DNA of 55,154 bases. Origin: Thermodesulfovibrionales bacterium. Lineage in GTDB: Bacteria > Nitrospirota > Thermodesulfovibrionia > Thermodesulfovibrionales > JdFR-86. Of the stretch, positions 14,946 through 23,324 are shown one piece after another. The position numbers were made by a program, and so were the translations under genes. How positions within the stretch are numbered: the first letter of the stretch is position 1; every line of letters begins with the position of its first letter. Location of the stretch: NCBI GenBank assembly GCA_030682405.1, contig JAUXOF010000060.1:1-55154 (forward strand). Reading direction: 5' to 3'. The notes under the pieces were generated by a model, which saw nothing but the letters and a program-made list of their open reading frames with translations, searched no databases and was not told the origin of the DNA.

Positions 14946-16157
14946 ATGCTTAACCCGGAAAAACAGCTTGAGATTATAAAAAGGGGCGCGGTAGAGATAA
15001 TCGTAGAAGCCGAACTCCTGCTGAGGCTCGAGAAGTCCCACAAGGAAAAAAAGCCTCTCAGGATTAAGGCCGGTTTCGACCCCACCGCCCCGGACATACA
15101 TCTCGGTCACACCGTGCTCTTGGAGAAGATGAGGCAGTTTCAGGAACTCGGGCACGAGGTCATATTCCTCATCGGAGATTTCACCGGCATGATAGGGGAC
15201 CCCAGCGGAAAGAGCGAGACCAGAAAACCGCTTACGAAAGAGGATGTTAGGGAGAACGCAGGGACTTACCGCGAGCAGATTTTCAAGCTCCTTGACCCTG
15301 AAAAAACAACGATAGAATTTAACTCGTCGTGGATGTCAAAGATGACGCCGGACGGGTTTATCAGGCTTCTAAGCAGCTACACCGTCGCCCGGATGCTTGA
15401 GAGGGAGGACTTCAAGGAAAGATACCGAAGCCAAAGCCCCATAGGCATACACGAGTTCATGTACCCGCTGATACAGGGTTACGACTCCGTGGTTCTTAAG
15501 GCGGATGTAGAGTTAGGGGGCACTGACCAGAAGTTCAACCTGATTGTGGGCAGGGAGCTTCAGAAGGAGTACGGCCAGAAGCCCCAGTGCCTTGTGCTCA
15601 TGCCCCTTCTTGAAGGCACGGACGGGGTCAAAAAAATGTCAAAGAGCCTTGGAAATTACATAGGCATTACAGAGCCTGCGAGCGAAATGTTCGGAAAGAT
15701 AATGTCCGTGACCGACGGGCTTATGCTCAGGTATTACGAGCTTTTAAGCCGCATATCTCTTAATGAACTCAGCGCCCTGAAAGAGGGGATTAAGGCCGGC
15801 AGCGTCCACCCAAAGGAGGCAAAGGAGGCGCTTGCCGTTGAGGTAGTGGAAAGGTACAGGGGCAGGGAGGAGGCCCTGAGGGCGAAGGAGGAGTTTGAGC
15901 ATATATTCAAGGGCAAGGGGCTTCCGGATGAAGTGCCGTGCTTTAAGCTACGGTGGGATGAGGATGAATTGTGGGCGCCTAAGATTATGAAGCTGTCCGG
16001 GCTTGCATCCAGCACCGGGGAAGCGATAAGATTGATTACGCAGGGCGGGGTGAGCGTGGATGACGAAAGGCTTACCGACCCTGAGGCAAGACTCAGGAAG
16101 GGGAGCTATCTCTTTAAGGTGGGAAAGCGGAAGTTTATGAGGATAGAGGGACTATGA
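14946..16157 (+). CDS. tyrS: Tyrosyl-tRNA synthetase
   Basis: The 403 aa class I aminoacyl-tRNA synthetase has HLGH (the HIGH motif) at about residues 57-60 and KMSKS in the [11 protein letters not shown] stretch. A C-terminal S4 RNA-binding domain ends in GKRKFMRI. It belongs to the TyrRS subgroup found in many non-enteric bacteria. The gene is complete. Its stop overlaps the next ATG (ATGA), so the mgtC-like membrane protein is co-translated. Confidence 0.95.
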   Translation: MLNPEKQLEIIKRGAVEIIVEAELLLRLEKSHKEKKPLRIKAGFDPTAPDIHLGHTVLLEKMRQFQELGHEVIFLIGDFTGMIGDPSGKSETRKPLTKEDVRENAGTYREQIFKLLDPEKTTIEFNSSWMSKMTPDGFIRLLSSYTVARMLEREDFKERYRSQSPIGIHEFMYPLIQGYDSVVLKADVELGGTDQKFNLIVGRELQKEYGQKPQCLVLMPLLEGTDGVKKMSKSLGNYIGITEPASEMFGKIMSVTDGLMLRYYELLSRISLNELSALKEGIKAGSVHPKEAKEALAVEVVERYRGREEALRAKEEFEHIFKGKGLPDEVPCFKLRWDEDELWAPKIMKLSGLASSTGEAIRLITQGGVSVDDERLTDPEARLRKGSYLFKVGKRKFMRIEGL

Positions 16158-16825
16158 TATCAGCACAAGAGATGATTATAAGGCTTCTTCTGGGCGCGGT
16201 TCTGGGCGGCATCATCGGGTTTGAGAGGCAGTCCCACGGAAGACCGGCGGGGTTTCGGACACAGCTTCTTGTGTGCGTTGCCTCTGTGCTTTTTATGATA
16301 GTCTCCGAGTATTATTTTTACCTCGGAAACATAGACCCCTCTTACATGAGAATAGACCCGGGGCGCATTGCGCAGGGCGCGATAACCGGCGTGGGGTTTT
16401 TGGGCGCAGGCGTGATACTTAAGACCGGCCTTACCGTACAGGGGCTTACAACAGCCGCATGCATATGGATTGTCTCTGCAGTGGGCATCGCAATAGGCGC
16501 GGGCTTCTATCTTGCGGGCACGGCGGCCTCTGGCATCACGGTTTTTGCGCTGTGGGTGTTAAGGAGGGTTGAAAGCAGGATACCGAGCCTTACGTTTAAG
16601 CGCCTGACCGTCACCGGCGGAGAAGGCGTCACTCTTGATGCCGTATCCTCGGTCCTCAGAAGGCACGGGGCATCGGTCGGCAATGTGGATTACGAAAAGG
16701 ACATCGCCAAAAAAGAGGTGACCTATAACCTCACGGTGAGCTATAAAGCGAGGGTAGAGCTTAAAGGCCTCCTTGATGAGCTTTCCTCTTTAGAGTCCGT
16801 CCTCAGGGTTACGATAAGGGGTTAG
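16154..16825 (+). CDS. MgtC/SapB-family membrane protein
   Basis: The 223 aa protein has four to five transmembrane segments in the N-terminal 140 residues with the family signature GGIIGFERQ...GFRTQLLV and [12 protein letters not shown]. An ACT-like C-terminal domain follows. MgtC proteins in pathogens modulate ATP synthase and Mg or phosphate homeostasis; in environmental bacteria the role is unclear. It is coupled to tyrS by a 4-base overlap and ends convergently against a small unknown gene. Confidence 0.85.
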   Translation: MISAQEMIIRLLLGAVLGGIIGFERQSHGRPAGFRTQLLVCVASVLFMIVSEYYFYLGNIDPSYMRIDPGRIAQGAITGVGFLGAGVILKTGLTVQGLTTAACIWIVSAVGIAIGAGFYLAGTAASGITVFALWVLRRVESRIPSLTFKRLTVTGGEGVTLDAVSSVLRRHGASVGNVDYEKDIAKKEVTYNLTVSYKARVELKGLLDELSSLESVLRVTIRG

Positions 16826-16835
16826 CCGCGCCCCC

Positions 16836-17099
16836 TCAGAAACTCTTGCCCACGCCGAGGTCTACGTTTTTCTTCATGGTCGCGATTATCCGGTCTTCGG
16901 CCTCTTTAAGCGCTTTTTCCTTGTCGTCCGAGACCTCCACTTCCCACGTCTCGTTGTCCGCCCTGTTCAGTTCGGTCATTATGGCTGAATGCAGGTTCTG
17001 GGAAGTGTAATGAGGAATGCCGTCTTTTTTGGCTGTTATGCGCTCCTTGACCAGTTGCAGGTACTTATCCCTGTAGTCATTGACATCCACCCTTGCCAT
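16836..17099 (-). CDS. Small hypothetical protein
   Basis: The 87 aa charged protein has a strong AAGGAGGGG ribosome-binding site, so it is probably real. No family is recognised. It contains two amphipathic helical stretches and no cysteines or membrane segment. On the minus strand TTGACA (17206-17211), 17 bases and TAGCTT (17183-17188) form a promoter. The leader of about 80 bases contains a palindrome at 17127-17143. Confidence 0.55.
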   Translation of the reverse strand: MARVDVNDYRDKYLQLVKERITAKKDGIPHYTSQNLHSAIMTELNRADNETWEVEVSDDKEKALKEAEDRIIATMKKNVDLGVGKSF

Positions 17100-17126
17100 A
17101 GCCCCTCCTTTTCACCGTTATCATTC

Positions 17127-17143
17127 AGGGGTCAACGACCCCT
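17127..17143. promoter_or_regulatory. Palindrome in the leader of the small unknown gene
   Basis: AGGGGTC-AAC-GACCCCT is a perfect 7-base inverted repeat with a 3-base centre. Its core GGGTCA-AC-GACCC matches the parA promoter palindrome GGGTCA-TT-GACCC in all but the two central bases. It could be an operator or a leader hairpin. Confidence 0.4.
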
Positions 17144-17182
17144 AACTGACAGACCGATAGCCGCCCCTCGCTCCCTACGATA

Positions 17183-17211
17183 AAGCTATTACAGCCCGTG
17201 CGGTTTGTCAA
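17183..17211 (-). promoter_or_regulatory. Promoter of the small unknown gene
   Basis: TTGACA (17206-17211), 17-base spacer, TAGCTT (17183-17188) on the minus strand. Unlike most operon-leading genes here, a leader of about 80 bases with a Shine-Dalgarno would follow. Confidence 0.4.
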
Positions 17212-17289
17212 GCCATTTATTCGGGACGGTTTGTTCATTCAGGACAGAGGGGTTCGGCTATTTCAGGGGAACGAATTGCGCGGGCAGGC

Positions 17290-18819
17290 TTAGAAATGCC
17301 CCCTGTCAAGCGTCCTGTACTGTATCGCCTCTGAGACGTGGTGTGAGAGTATCTCCTCTCCTCCGTCCATGTCCGAGATGGTTCTTGAGACCTTCAGTAT
17401 CCTCGTATACGCCCTTGCCGAAAGGGCAAGCTTCTCTATGGCGGTCTCAAGGAGGCTATGGGCTTGGGGCCCGAGCCTACAGTGCTTTTTCATGTGCCGG
17501 GTCTTCATCCGGCCGTTTGAGTAGATTTTGTCGGCATTGAACCTCTCCTGCTGCCTCTGCCTCGCCTTAAGCACCCTGCCTCTTATGTCGCTTGATTTCT
17601 CTCCGGTATAGTCGGTTGAAAGCTCTTTATAGGGCACGGCAGGCACCTCGATGTGTATGTCTATCCTGTCAAGGAGCGGGCCGGAAACCCTTTTTCTGTA
17701 CCTGTGTATCTGGCTTGCCGTGCATGTGCACTGGTGCCTTCCGTCCCCGTAATACCCGCAGGGGCAGGGGTTCATGGCGGCAATCAGCATGAAGCCCGCC
17801 GGGTATGTCGCAGAGGCCGCCGCCCTTGAGACCATCACCTCGCCGACCTCTATGGGCTGGCGGAGCACCTCAAGCGCGCCTCTTTTGAACTCCGGGAGTT
17901 CGTCGAGGAAGAGCACCCCGTTATGCGCAAGGCTCACCTCTCCGGGCTTTGGCGTCTGGCCGCCGCCTATGAGGGCGACGTCCGAGATTGTATGGTGGGG
18001 GGAGCGGAACGGCCTTGTGGCAAGAAGGGGCTGCCGGTCCCTGAGGATACCCATGATGCTGTGTATCCTCGTGGTCTCTATGGCCTCGTCAAACGTCATC
18101 GGCGGAAGTATCGTGGCAAGCCTTCTTGAGAGCATGGTCTTGCCGGAGCCGGGCGGCCCTATCATGAGGACATTGTGCCCGCCTGAGGCCGCAACCTCAA
18201 GCGCCCTCTTTGCGTGCTCCTGACCCTTTACGTCCGAGAAGTCCTCCTCGTACACCGAGTTCTCGGACATCACGCCGCTGAGGTCTACGCTCGTCAGGGG
18301 CAGGGCGGATTTTCCGTTTAAAAAATCTATCACATCCGAAAGGCTCTCCGCTCCGCAAACCGGGACCCCCTCCACAACCGCGGCCTCCGGCGCATTTTCC
18401 GCAGGCAGGACTACCTTCAGCCCGAGCTGCCTTGCGAGAAGCGCAATAGAAAGCCCTCCGCGTATCGGCTTTATCCTTCCGTCAAGCGACAGCTCGCCGG
18501 TGAAAAGAAACCCCTCTGAGGAGCCGGGCGCAAGCACACCTTCGGCTGAAAGAATCCCTATTGCTATGGGCAGGTCAAAGGCAGAGCCTTCCTTTTTGAG
18601 GTCCGCGGGCGCAAGGTTTATGGTAACCGGCTTTAAGGGAAAGTTAAACCCTATGTTTTTGAGGCTGGCCCTCACCCTGTCCCTGCTCTCCTTGACCGCG
18701 GCATCCGGAAGCCCGACTATGGAGAAATGAGGAAGCCCCCTCGTAGCTATGTCAACCTCCACCTCGACCGGATGGGCGTCTATGCCTATCAGGCTTGCGC
18801 TTAGAACCTTTGAAAGCAT
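17290..18819 (-). CDS. comM: ComM/YifB-family AAA+ ATPase (Mg-chelatase-like)
   Basis: The 509 aa protein has an N-terminal Lon-protease-like (ChlI) domain, a Mg-chelatase AAA+ domain with Walker A GPPGSGKT and Walker B LFLDELPEF, and the C-terminal ChlI domain. ComM is a hexameric helicase that promotes branch migration when transformed DNA recombines, so its presence hints at natural transformation. No competence genes are nearby. It has a leaderless-type promoter. Confidence 0.93.
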   Translation of the reverse strand: MLSKVLSASLIGIDAHPVEVEVDIATRGLPHFSIVGLPDAAVKESRDRVRASLKNIGFNFPLKPVTINLAPADLKKEGSAFDLPIAIGILSAEGVLAPGSSEGFLFTGELSLDGRIKPIRGGLSIALLARQLGLKVVLPAENAPEAAVVEGVPVCGAESLSDVIDFLNGKSALPLTSVDLSGVMSENSVYEEDFSDVKGQEHAKRALEVAASGGHNVLMIGPPGSGKTMLSRRLATILPPMTFDEAIETTRIHSIMGILRDRQPLLATRPFRSPHHTISDVALIGGGQTPKPGEVSLAHNGVLFLDELPEFKRGALEVLRQPIEVGEVMVSRAAASATYPAGFMLIAAMNPCPCGYYGDGRHQCTCTASQIHRYRKRVSGPLLDRIDIHIEVPAVPYKELSTDYTGEKSSDIRGRVLKARQRQQERFNADKIYSNGRMKTRHMKKHCRLGPQAHSLLETAIEKLALSARAYTRILKVSRTISDMDGGEEILSHHVSEAIQYRTLDRGHF

Positions 18820-18824
18820 GATAG

Positions 18825-18853
18825 ATTATATTGGCCGTGGCGGAGAAATGCAA
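18825..18853 (-). promoter_or_regulatory. Leaderless-type promoter of comM
   Basis: TTGCAT (18848-18853), 17 bases, TATAAT (18825-18830), then 5 bases to the ATG at 18819. Confidence 0.6.
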
Positions 18854-18874
18854 CCACCGGCCTGCCCTTTTCTG

Positions 18875-20248
18875 TCAAGCCTTCCCTTTTACCTCTTTGA
18901 TGGCCGCAAATATCTCGTCAAGGTTTTGGTATCTCCTGCCCCTGTCCTTTTCCATGCATTTAAGCACAATGCCGTCAAGCCACGCCGGGACATCCACGCC
19001 TGTCTCCGAGGGCTTTTTAACCCCTGCGTTATCAAGGCTTCCGGTCAGCATCTCAAACAGTATTACACCCATCGAATATATGTCCGCCCCGGCATCAGGG
19101 CTTTTTCCTGATACCGTCTCCGGCGCGCTGTAAGCGAAGTCTATGAGTTCCGCTCTCCCCAACCGCACATTATTGTTTGCATCTATGAAAACAGCGTCTG
19201 GCTCTATACGGCCCATGAATATCCCGTTTTTGTGGCTTAAGGCAAGGGACTTAAGAGCCTGCACCCACAGCCTCATTGCGTGCCGCGGCTCCAGCCTGCC
19301 CTGTTGGATTATGCCCCTTAGCGAGGTCTCTCTTTTGCACGGCTCCTCCAAAGGAACTTCGGGGGTCCGGGCAGTGGCCTTCTCCACTTGGACTTCACCG
19401 GCCTCTGCCTGAGCCCCGGGAGGAGAGATGGCCTCAAGCCTTGCTCCTGCGTCCCTGTAATCCGGGGCTACGGCTATAATCCCCTTAAGCGCCTTTGCCG
19501 CCTCTTCCGTCTTTCCTGCGGCCTCAAGCAGCAAGGCATAGGCATAGTACTTGTCCGCATTGGACACGTCCACCTTTTTTTCTCCGGCAAGGGAAAGCCT
19601 GTACATCTCAGCCGCCTCTTTGGGCATACCCTCCTCCTTAAGCAGATACGCGGCCCGTGCATAATTGCCCGCCTCCCTGTATTCCCCGACCGCTGCAAGC
19701 CTGTTCCCTGAGTCCTCAAGCGCCTCCGCAGCCTTCATACCGTTTCCAAGCCGCTTATAAAACCTTGCGGCCGCGGCATAGTCTCCCACCATGACCGCAG
19801 TCTCTGCGGCATTGCCGAGGTCGCCCGCCTTCTCATACATCTCCATTGCCATGGCCGGCCTTTCTATGGCCTTATACAGGGCCGCGGCCCTCATGAAATC
19901 CCTTCCCTTCTCATAGAGGACTGCCGCCTGTTCAAGGTTTTTCAGTTTCTCATAGAGTAGCCCTGCGGAGACGAACTCGCCTGCGGCCTCGTATTGCTTT
20001 GCCTCGCTTTTCATCTCCTCTATGAGGCCCTTTTGCCTGCTCTCGGCAACCGCCCTCAATGTCTTTCTGATGACAAAAAACGCAACAGGCGCCCCGACGA
20101 TTGCAATCACACCCCAGAGGAGAGCGGAAAGTCCCCCTGAGGCATCCACAGGCCCTGCCGGCGGAGAGGGCATGAGAGGCTCCCCGGCAAAAATACTCAA
20201 TGCCCCGGCAGAAAGGGCGTAAAAGAATTTAAGGAGATGCATCTGCAT
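18875..20248 (-). CDS. Membrane-anchored TPR protein with a truncated pseudokinase C-terminus
   Basis: The 457 aa protein has a signal or first membrane segment (residues 1-25), a second hydrophobic segment (about 42-62), then tetratricopeptide-type helical repeats (about 75-275). The C-terminus is protein-kinase-like (about 310-455). The kinase part starts at the alphaE helix, with no glycine loop and no ATP-binding lysine. The HRD-x-K-x2-N loop reads MGRIEPDAV, and the DFG position reads GRA. The APE motif, the DIYSMGVILFEMLTG helix and the late arginine (RRYQNL) are kept, so the C-lobe fold should survive without catalysis. It probably serves as a scaffold or sensor. Confidence 0.75.
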   Translation of the reverse strand: MQMHLLKFFYALSAGALSIFAGEPLMPSPPAGPVDASGGLSALLWGVIAIVGAPVAFFVIRKTLRAVAESRQKGLIEEMKSEAKQYEAAGEFVSAGLLYEKLKNLEQAAVLYEKGRDFMRAAALYKAIERPAMAMEMYEKAGDLGNAAETAVMVGDYAAAARFYKRLGNGMKAAEALEDSGNRLAAVGEYREAGNYARAAYLLKEEGMPKEAAEMYRLSLAGEKKVDVSNADKYYAYALLLEAAGKTEEAAKALKGIIAVAPDYRDAGARLEAISPPGAQAEAGEVQVEKATARTPEVPLEEPCKRETSLRGIIQQGRLEPRHAMRLWVQALKSLALSHKNGIFMGRIEPDAVFIDANNNVRLGRAELIDFAYSAPETVSGKSPDAGADIYSMGVILFEMLTGSLDNAGVKKPSETGVDVPAWLDGIVLKCMEKDRGRRYQNLDEIFAAIKEVKGKA

Positions 20249-20253
20249 GGTTG

Positions 20254-20283
20254 ATTATATTTTGCAGGGAAAGGCAAATGCAA
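20254..20283 (-). promoter_or_regulatory. Leaderless-type promoter of the TPR-pseudokinase gene
   Basis: TTGCAT (20278-20283), 18 bases, TATAAT (20254-20259), then 5 bases to the ATG at 20248. Confidence 0.6.
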
Positions 20284-20327
20284 GGAAGCGCTTATTCAGG
20301 GGGGCTATGCAGAACCGGCAGACCGGT

Positions 20328-21293
20328 CTACGCATTTGGATGCGGCTTGGGGGATGCCTCGATATAAAAAAGAGGGCCCCTTGCGCCAATGAGCTTCAGG
20401 AGAAGCCAGAGGGGGAAGCTCAAGGCCATTACGAGGGCCATCTTTACCCTCCGCCTTTTGAGGAGTTCTTGCTCTTTCTCCGGGCTTGCCTCTTGCTTGG
20501 CCGCCTCTCCGCCCTTTCCCCTCATTGTGAGAAACGGCGCAAACTTGAGGGCATACTTATAGACAAGCCCGCGCATGTCCTGAAGAGGAAAGTTCTCCAC
20601 CTTGCACCGCCTGATATAAAACCCGTTGCGGTCAAGGAAATGCTCTACTGCCTTAAGCGACCACCTTGTCAGGTGGTGGGGGGGGTAATCTACCGACTCG
20701 CCCAGTATGTCCGGCCATCTATCTCTGAAGGGGAGCAATATCACCACGACAGAATCCCTATGCAGGAGCTCATGTATCTGCGACATCACTTCGTTTGGGT
20801 TTTCCAGATGTTCAAGGATATGGAACATCGTCACCACATGGAACTTCATATCCGGGAATTTTCTCCTGAGGCCCTCGCAGCTTGTCGCATAGAGGGTGTC
20901 CAGCTTGAAATGCTCCCTTCCCCTTTCAATGGCCCTCTCGCTAAAGTCAATCCCGTATGCATTAAACCCCAAGTCGGATGCCTTTTTCACGAAGAAGCCT
21001 GTCCCGCACCCTATATCGAGGAGGTTGCCTTTGCCTATGGGGTGATGCTTCAGGAACTCGTTTATGTCCCAGCGAAAGTCCCACTCGAGGGAATCCACTA
21101 CGACCGCATCCCTCAGGGCGTAATCCGCATCGGTAGAGTAAAATGCCTTGTCAGTCATCATCGGGTCGGCAAACACAAGGTCGCAGGCTTCGCAGAGATA
21201 CAGAGTGTAGTCCTTGTAGGTCTCTATGAATCTTTTCTTTTGCCCCAAGCACACGGGGCACCGGGCTTTATCGGGCGCACTCCCCACCGCCAT
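20328..21293 (-). CDS. SAM-dependent methyltransferase with N-terminal zinc ribbon
   Basis: The 321 aa protein starts with a Cys4 ribbon (CPVC...CEAC, residues 12-36) of the kind found before class I methyltransferases acting on small sugars or lipids. It continues with motif I LLDIGCGTGFF, the acidic strand YGIDFS and the HILEHLENP motif. A hydrophobic C-terminal segment (about 285-305) could tether it to the membrane. The substrate is unknown; relatives occur in polysaccharide and surface-glycan clusters. The promoter is strong (TTGACA-N18-TATAGT). Confidence 0.82.
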   Translation of the reverse strand: MAVGSAPDKARCPVCLGQKKRFIETYKDYTLYLCEACDLVFADPMMTDKAFYSTDADYALRDAVVVDSLEWDFRWDINEFLKHHPIGKGNLLDIGCGTGFFVKKASDLGFNAYGIDFSERAIERGREHFKLDTLYATSCEGLRRKFPDMKFHVVTMFHILEHLENPNEVMSQIHELLHRDSVVVILLPFRDRWPDILGESVDYPPHHLTRWSLKAVEHFLDRNGFYIRRCKVENFPLQDMRGLVYKYALKFAPFLTMRGKGGEAAKQEASPEKEQELLKRRRVKMALVMALSFPLWLLLKLIGARGPLFYIEASPKPHPNA

Positions 21294-21300
21294 AGCCTCA

Positions 21301-21330
21301 ACTATAGCAAGTCTAATTATTTCTTGTCAA
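21301..21330 (-). promoter_or_regulatory. Leaderless-type promoter of the methyltransferase gene
   Basis: Perfect TTGACA (21325-21330), 18 bases, TATAGT (21301-21306), then 7 bases to the ATG at 21293. Confidence 0.65.
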
Positions 21331-21398
21331 ACACGCGCGTAATTAAGGGTTAGACTAAAGTTCTCTTTTCCACGCTTTCTTTTTTTAGTCCGAATTTA

Positions 21399-21404
21399 TA
21401 TAAT
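21399..21404 (+). promoter_or_regulatory. -10 box of the ftsE operon, leaderless arrangement
   Basis: Perfect TATAAT with exactly 6 bases before the ATG at 21411. The -35 region is T-rich and unclear. Confidence 0.5.
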
Positions 21405-21410
21405 AATCTG

Positions 21411-21782
21411 ATGCTTGTCGGATATAATACGAATATCACGCACAAGGGCATGACTTACCATGTCCAGACCGAAGACAGCGGCCCGAAAAATCCGGTTATC
21501 ATCACGCTGCTTTATCAGAGAGGGGCGATACTTGCGTCAAAAAAGACCAGCTATGCGAACCTGCTTGAAGACGCCGACCTGAAGCAGAAGATAGAGGCCC
21601 TGATGAAAAACCAGCATAAGGGCATGATAAAGGAGTTGACATCCGGCCGGTATACCGGGACACAGGAGGCGCAGGCCGAAGACGAACCCGAGCAGGTCGG
21701 GGCATCTCTCAGGCAGCCGGAAAGAAGCCTCGACGACATACTCATAGACTTCATAATCGGGAAGGAGAAAACAGCGCGGTGA
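21411..21782 (+). CDS. Small conserved protein leading the ftsEX operon
   Basis: The 123 aa protein with YNTNITHKGMTYHVQTEDSG near the N-terminus resembles uncharacterised conserved proteins of Gram-negative anaerobes. The first 60 residues look like a small beta-rich domain, and the C-terminal half is charged and probably flexible, ending in LDDILIDFIIGKEK. Its stop overlaps the ftsE GTG (GTGA), so it is translated with ftsE and its product may work with the division ABC system. Function is unknown. Confidence 0.7.
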   Translation: MLVGYNTNITHKGMTYHVQTEDSGPKNPVIITLLYQRGAILASKKTSYANLLEDADLKQKIEALMKNQHKGMIKELTSGRYTGTQEAQAEDEPEQVGASLRQPERSLDDILIDFIIGKEKTAR

Positions 21783-22438
21783 TAGAGTTTCACGGCGTCA
21801 CAAAGGCATACGAAAACTCCACCGCCCTCCGGAACCTCAGCTTCTTAATCGAAAAAGGCGAGATGGTCTTCATAACCGGGCCGAGCGGCGCGGGGAAATC
21901 CACAATGCTTAAGCTCATGTACATGGCCGAAAGGCCCGACGAGGGCAGAATCGTAATCAACGGCACGGAGATTGAGACCCTTGGGGATTCCGACATCCCG
22001 TATCTCAGGAGGAACATCGGTGTCGTATTCCAGGACTTCCGCCTCCTCCCAAGGAAAACCGCGTTTGACAACGTTGCCCTTGCCCTGAGGATACGGGGCA
22101 TGGGGGAAAGCGACATTAAACCCCTCGTAAACGAGACCCTGAAGATGGTCAACCTGAGGCACAAGACCGACAGCCTGCCGGCTGCATTGTCCGGCGGGGA
22201 ACAGCAGAGGGTCGTTATCGCGCGGGCCATTGTTTCGGAGCCTGCCATAGTGCTTGCCGACGAGCCCACAGGCAACCTTGACCCGGACACGTCATCCGGA
22301 ATCATGAGGATACTCAAAGAGATAAATGCGCGGGGCACCACCATAGTGATAGCCACTCACAACAGGGAACTGCTTAAGGACACAGGCAGAAGAATTCTCA
22401 GGCTTGACGGCGGCAACCTGCTTGAAAGGGGTGACTGA
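21779..22438 (+). CDS. ftsE: Cell division ATP-binding protein FtsE
   Basis: The 219 aa ABC ATPase has Walker A GPSGAGKS, signature LSGGEQQR and Walker B IVLADEPTGNLD, with the FtsE-specific N-terminus (IEFHGVTKAYENSTALRNL). It powers FtsX to switch on periplasmic peptidoglycan hydrolysis at the division site. The GTG start overlaps the previous stop. ftsX follows after 4 bases. Confidence 0.95.
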   Translation: MIEFHGVTKAYENSTALRNLSFLIEKGEMVFITGPSGAGKSTMLKLMYMAERPDEGRIVINGTEIETLGDSDIPYLRRNIGVVFQDFRLLPRKTAFDNVALALRIRGMGESDIKPLVNETLKMVNLRHKTDSLPAALSGGEQQRVVIARAIVSEPAIVLADEPTGNLDPDTSSGIMRILKEINARGTTIVIATHNRELLKDTGRRILRLDGGNLLERGD

Positions 22439-22442
22439 CAGA

Positions 22443-23318
22443 ATGTCTGCGCCATATACGTTTAAGCTCGCCATGGACAGCCTCTGGAAGGAAAAATGGA
22501 TAAACCTGCTTTCCGCCCTGACCATTGCCACCGGCCTGCTGCTGATGGCTGTGGCATTGTCCGTGCTTTATAACATTCAGATTGCCACGCGAAAGCTGCC
22601 GGAGAGGTTCGTCATCACGGTTTTTCTCAAGGAAGGGCTCACCGAAGAAAAGATACGGGATGCGGTAAGCGGCATAAAAGCGAACCCGAAGGTAAAAAGC
22701 GCAAAATACATCTCCAAAGACGCGGCCATGAAGGAGCTGAAGGCCCTCATGAAGGATTCCGACTATATCCTTGAGGGCCTTGATGAAAACCCCCTTCCCG
22801 CATCGGTCGAGGTGGGCATTAACAAGGAAGCCGTCTCCGAACCGTCCGTGAGGGCCTTTTCGGACGAGTTGAGGGCCATAGAGGGGATAGAGGACGTCTC
22901 CTACGGGGAGAAGCTCCTTTCCTCCATACAGGCCATAAAGAGCGGGGCGGAAGGCATAGGCGCACTGGTCATAATCATCCTTTCGGCAGGCATCACATTC
23001 GTCTGCTACAGCACCGTGAAAATACTTTTCTACAGGAAAAAAGACGAGATAGAGACACTGCAGCTGCTGGGCGCGACAAAGGGATTCATAAGGGCGCCGT
23101 TCGTCCTTGAGGGGGGGCTAATCGGCCTTGCAGGCGGGCTTGCGGCGCTATCAGGCATTGCAGGGCTTAAGTACCTTATAAGCATAAAGCTCGCCTCTCT
23201 CGTGCCGGTACTGCAGTCATTCGCCTACCCATCGGCCGTAGCCGTTTACCTCCCTGTCGCCGGCCTTTTCGTGGGGCTTCTCGGCGCCCTGATAGCTATC
23301 GGCAGGCTGAGGTTTTAA
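22443..23318 (+). CDS. ftsX: Cell division membrane protein FtsX
   Basis: The 291 aa FtsX protein has one N-terminal membrane helix, a periplasmic domain (about 50-165) that contacts the EnvC-type activator, and three C-terminal helices. ATG 22443 gives MSAPYTFKLAMDSLW, a normal FtsX N-terminus, while the frame is open for 13 further upstream codons overlapping ftsE. It transmits FtsE ATPase cycles across the membrane. Confidence 0.94.
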   Translation: MSAPYTFKLAMDSLWKEKWINLLSALTIATGLLLMAVALSVLYNIQIATRKLPERFVITVFLKEGLTEEKIRDAVSGIKANPKVKSAKYISKDAAMKELKALMKDSDYILEGLDENPLPASVEVGINKEAVSEPSVRAFSDELRAIEGIEDVSYGEKLLSSIQAIKSGAEGIGALVIIILSAGITFVCYSTVKILFYRKKDEIETLQLLGATKGFIRAPFVLEGGLIGLAGGLAALSGIAGLKYLISIKLASLVPVLQSFAYPSAVAVYLPVAGLFVGLLGALIAIGRLRF

Positions 23319-23324
23319 CCGGGG

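Noticed and set aside
20247-21353. A 368-codon plus-strand frame opposite the methyltransferase gene
   Set aside because: It is a long open frame caused by GC-rich codon use of the real minus-strand gene. It has no recognisable domain and no promoter, while the minus-strand protein has clear motifs.
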